From Silicimonas sp. (GTDB lineage: Bacteria > Pseudomonadota > Alphaproteobacteria > Rhodobacterales > Rhodobacteraceae): DNA of 47,157 bases. The translations under genes and the position numbers were made by a program. Below the pieces are notes generated by a model that saw only the letters and a list, made by a program, of their open reading frames with translations, did no database searches and was not told where the DNA came from. The stretch spans positions 1 through 47,157 of the forward strand of contig JAJDOD010000173.1 of the NCBI GenBank assembly GCA_022340315.1, given 5' to 3'. Positions 24,982 to 35,880 of this stretch are shown here, piece by piece; position 1 is the first letter of the stretch; each line of letters starts with the position of its first letter.

Positions 24982-25656
24982 GTGATCGAGCTGGAGAATG
25001 TCGCGATGGAGTTTGGCGGGCGCGCGCTCTTCGAGGACGTGTCCTTGTCGCTGGCCGACGGCAGTTTTCACTTCCTGACGGGCCCCTCGGGGGCGGGCAA
25101 GACCACGCTTCTGAAGCTGTGTTCGCTTGAGTTGCGTGCGTCCACGGGCCGGGTCAAGCTGTTGTCTCAGGACGTGACGGAGATGGATCGCGACCGGATC
25201 GCGGGGCTGCGCCGGCGCATCGGTATCGTGCACCAGGACAGCCGGTTCGTGGATCACCTGTCGGTCGGTGAGAATATCATGCTGCCGCTGTCGGTGGCCG
25301 GGAGGTCGACCAAGGCGGCGGGCGACCTTGACGAGTTGCTTGGCTGGGTCGGGTTGAAGGGTGTCGAGGATCGGCGTCCGCCTGAGTTGTCGGGCGGTGA
25401 ACGGCAGCGGGTGGCGCTGGCGCGGGCGATCATCCTGTCACCAGAGATCGTTCTGGCAGACGAACCGACGGGCAATGTCGACTGGGAGATGTCGCTGAAG
25501 CTTCTGGACCTGCTGATCGAGTTGAACCGGCTGGGCAAGACGATCCTTTGCGCCACGCATGACATGAACCTGATCCGCCACGCCAAGTCGCGCGCATCTA
25601 CACGGGTGCTGCGTATCCGGGACAGCGCAGTGAGCCTGGCGGGAGCGGGGCTATGA
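24982..25656 (+). CDS. ftsE: cell division ATP-binding protein FtsE
   Basis: This 224-residue ABC ATPase has Walker A GPSGAGKTT (34-42), the signature LSGGERQRVALARA and Walker B IVLADEPTGNVD. FtsEX controls periplasmic peptidoglycan hydrolases at the division site. I chose the GTG at 24982 because GGAGAGGCGAT is just upstream and the protein then starts VIELENVAMEFGG, as the family does. An ATG at 24934 would add 16 unconserved residues. It overlaps ftsX by 4 bp (ATGA) and leads a ftsE-ftsX-plsC-methyltransferase operon. Confidence 0.94.
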   Translation: MIELENVAMEFGGRALFEDVSLSLADGSFHFLTGPSGAGKTTLLKLCSLELRASTGRVKLLSQDVTEMDRDRIAGLRRRIGIVHQDSRFVDHLSVGENIMLPLSVAGRSTKAAGDLDELLGWVGLKGVEDRRPPELSGGERQRVALARAIILSPEIVLADEPTGNVDWEMSLKLLDLLIELNRLGKTILCATHDMNLIRHAKSRASTRVLRIRDSAVSLAGAGL

Positions 25657-26543
25657 GCAGGCTGCGCGAATTCCTGCGGGGCGATGCGACCGCGACGCGG
25701 ATCGTGCCGCCTTCGGGCTTTACCGCTTCGCTGACGATCGCGAGCGCCGCGGCGATGGCGTTTCTCGCGGTGTTTGCGATCGCGCTGCAACTGGCGACCG
25801 GCGAGTTGGCGTCGCGCTGGGAATCGGAACTGAGCGGGACCGCGACGGTGCGCATCCCGGCCGTGGGCGACGGTGACGAGGCGCGGGCAGAGGCCGTGAT
25901 GACGGCACTTGGCCAGACGCCGGGCGTCGTCTCGGCGCGGCGGATCGGGGCCGAGGAGCAGACCGTGTTGCTGGCGCCGTGGTTTGGAGAGGGGGTGCCG
26001 CTGGAGAAGCTGAAGCTGCCGATCCTGATCGACGTGACCGAGACGGCGGAGGGGCCGGAGCTGACCGGTCTCACGCAGAGGCTTGCGGCTGAGGCGCCGG
26101 GTGCCGTTTACGACAACCACAGCCGTTGGCGCGTGCCGCTGGCCGAGGCGGCCTCGCGATTGCGCCAGATCGGGGGTATCGCGCTGTTCCTGATCGCGGC
26201 GGTGACGGTGGTGACGATCACGCTTGCCGCTACGGCGGCGCTGTCGGCCAACGGGCAGGTCATCGACGTGTTGCGAATCGTCGGCGCTCGGGACGGCTGG
26301 ATCGCGGCGGCGTTCACGCGGCGGTTCACCTTGCGGGCCTTCTGGGGTGCGCTTGGCGGCACGGCGGCGGCGATGATCGGGGTCGCGCTGATCCCCGGCG
26401 GTGTGGAAACCGGCGTGCTTAGCGGGCTGGGCTTCGACGGGTTGGAATGGTTTCTGCCCTTGCTGGTGCCGTTCGTCGCGGCGGGCCTTGCATTTGTCGC
26501 CACATGGGTTGCGGCGGCGCGCAGATTGCGGGAGGACGGGTGA
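25653..26543 (+). CDS. ftsX: cell division protein FtsX
   Basis: This 296-residue permease has the FtsX layout: a short cytoplasmic N-terminus, helix 1 (about 26-50), a periplasmic domain of roughly 100 residues, then three helices in the C-terminal half (about 172-195, 222-250 and 262-285). It partners FtsE, and its periplasmic loop regulates an amidase activator or peptidoglycan hydrolase. The sequence is more divergent than FtsE, as usual in alphaproteobacteria. The ATG sits in the ftsE stop (ATGA) and its TGA overlaps the next ATG by one base. Confidence 0.92.
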   Translation: MSRLREFLRGDATATRIVPPSGFTASLTIASAAAMAFLAVFAIALQLATGELASRWESELSGTATVRIPAVGDGDEARAEAVMTALGQTPGVVSARRIGAEEQTVLLAPWFGEGVPLEKLKLPILIDVTETAEGPELTGLTQRLAAEAPGAVYDNHSRWRVPLAEAASRLRQIGGIALFLIAAVTVVTITLAATAALSANGQVIDVLRIVGARDGWIAAAFTRRFTLRAFWGALGGTAAAMIGVALIPGGVETGVLSGLGFDGLEWFLPLLVPFVAAGLAFVATWVAAARRLREDG

Positions 26544-27262
26544 TGCAGTTCGTTCGGTCGTTGATCTTCAATGTTTCGATCTACGTGGCCATGCTCGTGA
26601 TCGCCCTGGCCTATTTCATTCCTGCGCTTGTCAGCCGGGACTGGGCGCATCGCGCCTGCCACGCGTGGTGCGGTTATGTGCGCTGGGCCCTGCGGGTCAT
26701 CGTTGGGCTTGAGACGGAAGTGCGGGGTGTGCCGCCGACGGGCGAGGTCGTGATCGCGGCCAAGCACCAGTCGTTCCTCGACATCGTCGTGATCTACAGC
26801 AGCGTGCCGCGTGGGAAGTTCATCATGAAGCGCGAGCTGATGTATGCGCCGATGCTGGGCCAATATGCGCTTCGGATCGGATGTGTTCCAGTCAACCGCG
26901 GCAAGCGGGGTGCGGCGATCGAGCAGATGAAGCGCGATGTCGAGAAGGGCCGCGTGGAGCCGGGGCAGCTGATCATCTATCCGCAGGGCACCCGCGTCGC
27001 GCCGGGGGACAAGAGGCCTTACAAGGTGGGCACCGGCATTCTGTACGAGCAACTCGGTCAGGATTGCGTGCCGGTTGCTACCAACGTCGGCCATTTCTGG
27101 CCGAAGCGGGGCGTGCTGAGAAAGCCGGGAGTGGCGGTTGTCGAGTTTCTCGAACCGATCCCGGCCGGTTTGCCGGTCAAGGACTTCATGGGTACGCTCG
27201 AGGAACGGGTTGAAACGCGGTCGGACGAGTTACTCGCCGAAGCGAAGGGGGCGCGCGCATGA
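26543..27262 (+). CDS. plsC: 1-acyl-sn-glycerol-3-phosphate acyltransferase
   Basis: This 239-residue membrane-associated acyltransferase converts lysophosphatidic acid to phosphatidic acid. It has a hydrophobic N-terminal segment (about 8-30), the catalytic HX4D motif HQSFLD (75-80), and the glycerol-phosphate-binding YPQGTR (146-151). The start at 26543 follows from TGATG coupling with ftsX; an in-frame start at 26447 lies inside ftsX. It overlaps the methyltransferase gene by 4 bp. Linking phospholipid synthesis to FtsEX in one transcript is common in this family and may match envelope growth to division. Confidence 0.9.
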   Translation: MQFVRSLIFNVSIYVAMLVIALAYFIPALVSRDWAHRACHAWCGYVRWALRVIVGLETEVRGVPPTGEVVIAAKHQSFLDIVVIYSSVPRGKFIMKRELMYAPMLGQYALRIGCVPVNRGKRGAAIEQMKRDVEKGRVEPGQLIIYPQGTRVAPGDKRPYKVGTGILYEQLGQDCVPVATNVGHFWPKRGVLRKPGVAVVEFLEPIPAGLPVKDFMGTLEERVETRSDELLAEAKGARA

Positions 27263-28113
27263 GCGACGAAAAAGGAGCGAATGCGGAACAGGCCGAGTTC
27301 TGGTCGGGGCCGGCGGGCGCGAAGTGGATCGCGGGCGAGGCGTTGCAGGATCACACACTGAGCGAGGTCGCGGCAGAGTTGCTTGCCCTCGCGGCGCCGC
27401 AACCGGGCGAGCGGGTTCTGGACATCGGCTGCGGTACCGGGGCGGTCACGATCCGCGCCGCCGAGGCTGTCGGCGACGGAGGCCGGGTTCTGGCAACGGA
27501 TATCGCGCCGCCATTCCTGGCCCGTGTGGCGACACGGGCGGCGCATCTGCCGCAGGTGGGGACGTTCCTGGGCGATGCGCAAGTGGCGGACTGGCCGGAG
27601 GACGGGTTCGATCTGTCGGTGTCGCGCTTCGGCGTGATGTTCTTCTCCGATCCGGCGGCGGCCTTTCGCAACATCGGCCGGGCGCTGAGGCCGGGCGGGC
27701 GGGTTGTCTTCGCGGCCTGGAGCAGGACCGAGGACAATCCCTATTGGCAGATCCCGCGGGAAGCGATCGACGCCATGTTCGGCCCGCAGCCGAGGCCCGA
27801 GCCGAACGCGCCGGGTCCGATGGGGCTGGCGGACAAGGACTGGGCGCTGGCGCAGATGCGCGCGGGCGGGCTGACGCAAGTTGCTTGCGAGACGCGCGAT
27901 ATTCCGATCCTGCACGACGGGGGAGCGGCCGGCGCCTCGGCGCTGGCGCTGAAGATCGGGCCGGGCGCGCGGGCGCTGGCGGATGCCGGTGCGGGCGAGG
28001 ACGAGGTGGAAGCCTTCCGGGCGGAACTTGAGCGCCGGTTGCTGCCATTCGAGACGGGCGGCTCCCTTCGGTTGCCGTCGTCCGTTCATCTTTTCACCGC
28101 GCGGCGAGGCTGA
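27259..28113 (+). CDS. class I SAM-dependent methyltransferase
   Basis: This 284-residue protein has the Rossmann-like methyltransferase fold. Motif I is VLDIGCGTGAVT (near 54-65), followed by an acidic residue in ATDIAPPF, motif II/III-like DLSVSRFGVMFFSDP, and LRPGGRVVFAAW. It resembles UbiE/Methyltransf_11/25 members, but the substrate cannot be assigned. It is the last gene of the ftsE operon (ATGA overlap with plsC). A 58-bp gap then precedes accA, where a separate promoter is possible (TTGCGG, 17 bp, CATATA). Confidence 0.85.
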   Translation: MSDEKGANAEQAEFWSGPAGAKWIAGEALQDHTLSEVAAELLALAAPQPGERVLDIGCGTGAVTIRAAEAVGDGGRVLATDIAPPFLARVATRAAHLPQVGTFLGDAQVADWPEDGFDLSVSRFGVMFFSDPAAAFRNIGRALRPGGRVVFAAWSRTEDNPYWQIPREAIDAMFGPQPRPEPNAPGPMGLADKDWALAQMRAGGLTQVACETRDIPILHDGGAAGASALALKIGPGARALADAGAGEDEVEAFRAELERRLLPFETGGSLRLPSSVHLFTARRG

Positions 28114-28171
28114 TTGTTGCGGTTTCTCGTGGCGCGCGCCATATATGCAGCGGCAAACGAGGTGAGCGCCC

Positions 28172-29134
28172 ATGCAGAGCTATCTTGAATTCGAAAAGCC
28201 CCTGGCCGAGATCGAAGGCAAGGCCGAGGAGCTTCGCGCGATGGCGCGCTCGAACGAGAAGATGGATGTCGAAAAGGAGGCCGCCGCGCTCGACAAGAAG
28301 GCGCGAGACATGCTGGCGGGGCTCTACAAGGATCTCAGCCCCTGGCAGAAGTGCCAGGTTGCGCGGCATCCCAATCGGCCGCACTGTGCCGATTACATCA
28401 AGGCGCTGTTCACCGAGTACACGCCGCTGGCGGGCGACCGGAACTTTGCCGACGACCTGTCGGTGATGGGCGGGCTGGCGCGGCTGAACGACCGGCCGGT
28501 GATGGTGATCGGGCATGAGAAGGGCAACGACACCAACAGCCGGATCGAGCGCAATTTCGGCATGGCGCGGCCCGAGGGGTACAGGAAGGCGATCCGTCTG
28601 ATGGATCTCGCTGACCGGTTCAATGTGCCGGTGGTGACATTGATCGACACGCCGGGCGCCTATCCGGGAAAGGGCGCGGAAGAGCGCGGGCAGTCAGAGG
28701 CTATCGCGCGGTCGACCGAGAAATGCCTGAAGATCGGCGTGCCGCTGGTGAGTGTCATCATCGGCGAAGGCGGTTCGGGCGGCGCGGTGGCCTTTGCGAC
28801 CGCGAACCGGGTGGCGATGCTGGAGCACTCGATCTATTCGGTGATCTCGCCCGAGGGGTGTGCGTCGATCCTTTGGAAGGATTCCGAGAAGATGCGCGAG
28901 GCGGCCGAGGCGTTGCGGCTGACGGCGCAGGACCTGCACAAGCTTGGGGTCATCGACCGGATCATCGGGGAACCGATGGGCGGTGCGCAGCGCGACACCG
29001 TGGCAGCGATGAATGCGGTGGGCAAATGCGTGGACGACATTCTGGGACAGCTTGCCAAGATGTCGCGCGAGGACCTGATCAAGGACCGCCGAAAGAAGTT
29101 CCTTGGGATGGGTCAGAAGGGCCTCGCCGCCTGA
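28172..29134 (+). CDS. accA: acetyl-CoA carboxylase carboxyltransferase subunit alpha
   Basis: This 320-residue subunit, with AccD, transfers CO2 from carboxybiotin to acetyl-CoA to give malonyl-CoA, the entry to fatty acid synthesis. The N-terminal helix ([19 protein letters not shown]), [68 protein letters not shown], and [20 protein letters not shown] are all family hallmarks, and the length is normal. The ATG at 28172 follows GAGGTGAGC. accD and the biotin subunits are not in the window, as usual. Two tandem hairpins follow its stop. Confidence 0.97.
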   Translation: MQSYLEFEKPLAEIEGKAEELRAMARSNEKMDVEKEAAALDKKARDMLAGLYKDLSPWQKCQVARHPNRPHCADYIKALFTEYTPLAGDRNFADDLSVMGGLARLNDRPVMVIGHEKGNDTNSRIERNFGMARPEGYRKAIRLMDLADRFNVPVVTLIDTPGAYPGKGAEERGQSEAIARSTEKCLKIGVPLVSVIIGEGGSGGAVAFATANRVAMLEHSIYSVISPEGCASILWKDSEKMREAAEALRLTAQDLHKLGVIDRIIGEPMGGAQRDTVAAMNAVGKCVDDILGQLAKMSREDLIKDRRKKFLGMGQKGLAA

Positions 29135-29143
29135 AGATACTTG

Positions 29144-29172
29144 GGGGCTTTGCCCCGGCTCCTGGCGGAGCC
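29144..29172. terminator. two tandem hairpins after accA
   Basis: GGGGC-TTT-GCCCC (29144-29156) is immediately followed by GGCTCC-TGGC-GGAGCC (29157-29172). They lie between accA and the convergent antiporter gene. No T-run follows on either strand, so they may be weak terminators or RNA-end stabilisers. Confidence 0.5.
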
Positions 29173-29257
29173 TCCCCAGGTTACTTTCGCCAGAAAGACG
29201 GACATTCATGATCAAGGCTTTTCGTGCCGCACCGGCGTGAGGCCCTTTTGCCTGTCT

Positions 29258-31186
<1,929 letters not shown>

Positions 31187-31262
31187 GCGCGCACGATAGA
31201 GGCTGCCGCGCGCGGGGCAAGCCGGGAAGCGCGCACGCATCGTGTCCGTCCCGATATTTCCC

Positions 31263-31290
31263 TTGCCAATCCACCGGTGGCTTTTATCGT
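31263..31290 (+). promoter_or_regulatory. putative promoter of the coxSLM-like operon
   Basis: TTGCCA (31263-31268) and TATCGT (31285-31290) are 16 bp apart and predict a start near 31297, about 42 nt before the coxS ATG, which has a strong GGGAGGAA site. Confidence 0.5.
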
Positions 31291-31338
31291 GTTCTGAACG
31301 CCCGGTTCACGGGCGAGAAGAAAATCAGGGAGGAACTC

Positions 31339-31809
<471 letters not shown>

Positions 31810-31878
31810 TCCTGCCGCAAGGCATTTCGCCGGGAGTGGTCGCCCGAGTGCAGACCCCCGGCCAGGGAGGAACGAAAG

Positions 31879-34233
31879 ATGAGCGAAGGAATTGGCGCCG
31901 CCGTCAAGCGCAAGGAAGACAAGCGGTTCATCACCGGCGCAGGCCGTTATACCGACGATATCCGCCTGGAAAACCAGGCCTATGCGGCCTTTGTCCGGTC
32001 GCCGCATGCACATGCCAAGGTGACCGGCATCGACAAGTCCGCCGCAGAAGCGATGGAGGGCGTTCTTGCGGTTCTGGACGGCAAGCAGCTGACCGGAGAC
32101 GGGATCGGCAATATCATCTGCGGCTGGGCGATCACTTCCAAGGACGGCAGCCCGATGAACATGGGCGCCTGGTCGGCTCTGGCGACGGACAAGGTGCGCT
32201 ATGTGGGCGACGCGGTGGTGGCAGTCATTGCCGAAACCAAGGCGCAGGCGCTGGCCGCCGCCGAGGCGGTTGACGTGTCCTACGAGGAACTTCCGGTCGC
32301 GGCCAATATCGGCGCCGCTTTGGCCGACGGTGCGCCGCAGATCCACGACAATGCGCCCGGCAACGTGATCTACGACTGGGAGATCGGTGAGCTTCAGGCC
32401 ACCGACGACGCGATTGCGGGCGCGGCGCATGTCACGGAAATGGACATCACAAACAACCGCCTCAGCCCGAACGCGATGGAGCCACGCTCGGCCATCACCA
32501 AGTACGATGCGGCCGAGGATCATTACACGCTCTACACTACCAGCCAGAACCCGCATGTGGCGCGGCTGGTGCTGTCGGCGTTCTACCAGGTGGCGCCCGA
32601 GCACAAGCTGCGGGTGATCGCGCCTGATGTGGGCGGGGGCTTCGGCTCGAAGATCTACATCTACCCCGAGGAGATCGTCTGTCTCTGGGCGGCGCTGAAA
32701 ACCAAGCGCTCGATCAAGTGGACGGCGGACCGCACGGAAGCCTTCCTGACGGATGCGCATGGCCGCGATCACGTCACGAATGCGAAGATGGGCTTTGACG
32801 CGGATGGCAACATCGTCGGCTTCAAGGTGTCGACCAAGGCCAATTTCGGGGCCTACATGTCGCTCTTCTCGTCGGCGGTTCCCACTTACCTCTACGCCAC
32901 GCTACTGAGCGGCACCTACAACATCCCGAACATCTATGCCGAGGTTCTGGCGGTCTACTCCAACACCGTGCCGGTCGATGCGTACCGGGGCGCGGGACGT
33001 CCGGAGGCGTCATACGTCGTCGAGCGGATGATGGAGACGGCGGCACGCGAGATGGGCAAGGACCCGGCCGAGTTGCGGCGGCAGAACTTCGTGCGTGAGT
33101 TCCCGCATCAGACGCCGGTGATCATGAACTACGACTCTGGCGATTTCGAGGGCAACCTGAACCAGGCGATGGAGGCCGCCGACTGGGCGGGCTTCGAGGG
33201 CCGCAAGGCGCAGTCGGCCGCCAACGGCAAGCTGCGCGGCATCGGCATGGCCTGCTATATCGAAGCCTGCGGCATCGCGCCTTCGGCGGCGGTCGGCTCG
33301 CTGGGTGCCGGCGTCGGGCTTTGGGAAAGTGCCGAGGTGCGGGTGAACCCGGTTGGCACGATCGAGATCCTGACCGGCTCGCATTCCCACGGGCAGGGGC
33401 ATGAGACGACCTTCGCGCAGGTCGTGGCGGATCGCTTCGGCGTGCCGCTCGATTCGATCCAGATCGTGCATGGCGACACCGACAAGGTGCAGTTCGGCAT
33501 GGGCACCTATGGCTCGCGGTCCGGCCCGGTGGGCATGAGCGCGATCGTCAAGGCGCTCGACAAGGTGGAAGCGAAGGTCAAGAAGATCGGCGCGCATCTT
33601 CTGGAGGAACCGGAAGAGAACATCGTGATCGAGGAAGGCACCGTGAAGGCCACTGGCACCAACAAGGCGCTGGGCTGGCACGAGATCGGGCTTGCGGCCT
33701 ATACCGCGCACAACCTGCCACCCGACATGGAGCCGGGGCTGAAGGAAGGCGCGTTCTACGACCCGCTCAACTTCACCTTCCCGATGGGCTGCTTCATCTG
33801 CGAGGTCGAGGTGGACCCCGAAACCGGCAAGACCGAGATCCTGAAGTTCGTCGCCAGCGACGATTTCGGCGTGATCATCAACCCGATGATCGTGGAGGGC
33901 CAGGTGCATGGCGGCATCGCTCAGGGTGTCGGACAGGCGCTGCTGGAAGAGGTGGTCTATGACGCGGATGGCCAGCAGCTATCGGCCAGCTACATGGACT
34001 ACACCATGCCGCGCGCCGACGACGTGCCGAGCTATGACGTGCTGCACCACAACACCAAGTGCACCACCAACCCGCTTGGCATGAAAGGCTGCGGCGAGGC
34101 GGGGGCCATCGGATCGCCGCCGGCTGTGATCAACGCGATCACCAATGCCATCGGCAACAACGACATCAGCATGCCTGCCACACCTGCGAAGGTCTGGGCG
34201 GCCATCAACAGCGCCAAGATGGCTGCGGAATAA
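31879..34233 (+). CDS. coxL: molybdenum hydroxylase large subunit, form II CO dehydrogenase-like
   Basis: This 784-residue molybdopterin-binding catalytic subunit has GGGFGSKIYIYPEE for cofactor binding, an active-site loop AYRGAGRPEA (368-377) and the catalytic Glu in KGCGEAGAIGSPP (E740). Form I CO dehydrogenases carry AYxCSFR with a copper-binding Cys, while AYRGAGR marks form II (BMS) enzymes, whose ability to use CO in vivo is disputed. The real substrate may therefore be another compound such as an aldehyde or N-heterocycle. The S-L-M gene order also fits form II. No coxD/E/F/G accessory genes are present nearby. Confidence 0.9.
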   Translation: MSEGIGAAVKRKEDKRFITGAGRYTDDIRLENQAYAAFVRSPHAHAKVTGIDKSAAEAMEGVLAVLDGKQLTGDGIGNIICGWAITSKDGSPMNMGAWSALATDKVRYVGDAVVAVIAETKAQALAAAEAVDVSYEELPVAANIGAALADGAPQIHDNAPGNVIYDWEIGELQATDDAIAGAAHVTEMDITNNRLSPNAMEPRSAITKYDAAEDHYTLYTTSQNPHVARLVLSAFYQVAPEHKLRVIAPDVGGGFGSKIYIYPEEIVCLWAALKTKRSIKWTADRTEAFLTDAHGRDHVTNAKMGFDADGNIVGFKVSTKANFGAYMSLFSSAVPTYLYATLLSGTYNIPNIYAEVLAVYSNTVPVDAYRGAGRPEASYVVERMMETAAREMGKDPAELRRQNFVREFPHQTPVIMNYDSGDFEGNLNQAMEAADWAGFEGRKAQSAANGKLRGIGMACYIEACGIAPSAAVGSLGAGVGLWESAEVRVNPVGTIEILTGSHSHGQGHETTFAQVVADRFGVPLDSIQIVHGDTDKVQFGMGTYGSRSGPVGMSAIVKALDKVEAKVKKIGAHLLEEPEENIVIEEGTVKATGTNKALGWHEIGLAAYTAHNLPPDMEPGLKEGAFYDPLNFTFPMGCFICEVEVDPETGKTEILKFVASDDFGVIINPMIVEGQVHGGIAQGVGQALLEEVVYDADGQQLSASYMDYTMPRADDVPSYDVLHHNTKCTTNPLGMKGCGEAGAIGSPPAVINAITNAIGNNDISMPATPAKVWAAINSAKMAAE

Positions 34234-34244
34234 GGGAGAGAGAG

Positions 34245-35042
34245 ATGCACAACACCAATTATCACAAGGCATCGAGCGCGTCGGAAGCGGCTTCGCTTCT
34301 CTCCGGGGCCGACGACGGCGCGCTGCTTGCGGGCGGTCAGACGCTGATCCCGACGATGAAGCAGCGGCTTGCCGCGCCGAGCGACCTGGTCGACATCTCG
34401 GGTGCAAGCGACATGCGCGGGATCACGGTCTCGGGCAATTCGGTGACCATCGGGGCGATGACGACCCATGCCGAGGTTGCCGCGAGCAAGGAACTGGCGG
34501 CGGTCTGTCCCGGCATCACCAGCCTGGCGGGTGGTATCGGTGACCCGGCGGTGCGCCATCGCGGCACGCTTGGCGGGTCGGTCGCCAACAACGATCCGGC
34601 AGCGGATTACCCGGCGGCCATGCTGGCGCTGGGCGCGACGATCAAGACCGACAAGCGCGAGATCGCGGCGGATGACTTCTTTACCGGCATGTTCTCGACC
34701 GCGCTGGACGAGGGCGAGATCATCACCAGCGTCAGCTTCACGGCACCGGCGAGCTGCGCCTATGCCAAGTTCCCGAACCCGGCATCGCGCTATGCGATGT
34801 GCGGGGTCTTCGTGGCCAAGGGCGACAGCGGTGTGCGCGTGGCGGTGACGGGTGCGGGGGATGACGGGGTATTCCGGCAGTCCGACATGGAAGCCGCGCT
34901 GGCCTCGAACTTCTCGGCAGGCGCGCTCGATGGCGTCTCGGTGAGCGCCGACGGGATGCTGTCGGACATCCACGGCGACGCGGCCTATCGCGCCAACCTC
35001 GTCAAGGTGATGGCCAAACGTGCGGTTGCCGCGGCGAGCTGA
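34245..35042 (+). CDS. coxM: molybdenum hydroxylase medium subunit, FAD-binding (CoxM-like)
   Basis: This 265-residue flavoprotein subunit has the FAD-contact motifs AGGQTLIP (near 26-33) and TLGGSVANNDPAADYPAAM (near 108-126), followed by a CO_deh_flav_C domain. It is the electron exit of the complex. The start at 34245 follows GGGAGAGAG and lies 11 bp after the large-subunit stop; the frame is open further upstream inside the large-subunit gene but those residues are not conserved. The operon ends at the strong terminator at 35062-35088. Confidence 0.92.
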   Translation: MHNTNYHKASSASEAASLLSGADDGALLAGGQTLIPTMKQRLAAPSDLVDISGASDMRGITVSGNSVTIGAMTTHAEVAASKELAAVCPGITSLAGGIGDPAVRHRGTLGGSVANNDPAADYPAAMLALGATIKTDKREIAADDFFTGMFSTALDEGEIITSVSFTAPASCAYAKFPNPASRYAMCGVFVAKGDSGVRVAVTGAGDDGVFRQSDMEAALASNFSAGALDGVSVSADGMLSDIHGDAAYRANLVKVMAKRAVAAAS

Positions 35043-35061
35043 GAGCGTCCGGAGTTTGAAC

Positions 35062-35088
35062 AAGGGCCCCGCTTCGGCGGGGCCTTTT
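35062..35088 (+). terminator. Rho-independent terminator of coxSLM
   Basis: GGCCCCGC (35065-35072), loop TTCG, then GCGGGGCC (35077-35084), extended by AAG/TTT pairing and ending in TTTTG. It lies 20 bp after the coxM stop. Confidence 0.9.
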
Positions 35089-35123
35089 GCCTTGGTGGCG
35101 GCACCAGCCGATCCGATGCAAGG

Positions 35124-35720
35124 TCAGTCGATGAACACCGCAGCGCGATCGTGGAGTTCAAAGAACCCATCCTGCGGCTCGTCCAGGTCGAAGATTTCCT
35201 GTTGCGAGAGATCTGCGTAGATACCGCGAAAGACCCTGGACGTCAGGCCGTGGCAGAAAACCAGCGTCGTATCAGCAAAGTCCGCCGCCGCGAACCACTC
35301 GGATACGCGTGCATGGACGTCGGCGTAGGACTCTCCCGACGGGGCCGGGATGTTCCACTTGTCGGCCGTGCGCGCAGTCCATTCGTCCGGGTAGCGGGCC
35401 TTGATCTCGGAGGTGGTCAATCCTTCCCACAGTCCGAAGCTGCACTCCATCAGGCGAGGCTCGAAGATGATGTCCTGGCATGACAGGCCGATCTCGCCGA
35501 CCAGTATCTCGGCGGTTTGCCGTGCCCGTCCCAAAGGGCTGGAGAACATGACCACGCTTTCGCCGAGAGGCCGGTGCCGCTCCAGTCGCCTTGCATTGTT
35601 GATGGCCTGCTGACGTCCCTTCTCGGTCAGGGGAGAATCGAGATGCCCTTGTCTTCTGCCTTGCGCGTTCCAGACGGTTTCACCGTGGCGAAACAGAAAA
35701 ACCCGAACGTCCGACCCCAT
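35124..35720 (-). CDS. histidine phosphatase family protein
   Basis: This 198-residue phosphatase of the phosphoglycerate-mutase-like branch has the catalytic RHGET at residues 11-15, the second arginine in FSSPLGRARQTAE, the acid in LMECSFGLWEG and the second catalytic His in VFCHGLTSR. Such enzymes dephosphorylate small metabolites (2-phosphoglycerate, alpha-ribazole phosphate, sugar phosphates); the substrate cannot be assigned. It is convergent with coxM and followed on its 5' side by 160 bp with no gene I can identify. Confidence 0.88.
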   Translation of the reverse strand: MGSDVRVFLFRHGETVWNAQGRRQGHLDSPLTEKGRQQAINNARRLERHRPLGESVVMFSSPLGRARQTAEILVGEIGLSCQDIIFEPRLMECSFGLWEGLTTSEIKARYPDEWTARTADKWNIPAPSGESYADVHARVSEWFAAADFADTTLVFCHGLTSRVFRGIYADLSQQEIFDLDEPQDGFFELHDRAAVFID

Positions 35721-35880
35721 AGCAAACCCGATCCTGCTGTTTCATCACGCCAATGGCCAAACCTGATCGTTTGTTAGTTCCTCGCGAAACCGGTGAAAAG
35801 CGACAACCGAGACTGTGCACCGGCCGCAGAGACATCTGGGTTAGTTGCAGACCGGAGCTGTGCCTGGCGGCTCGGTGCTG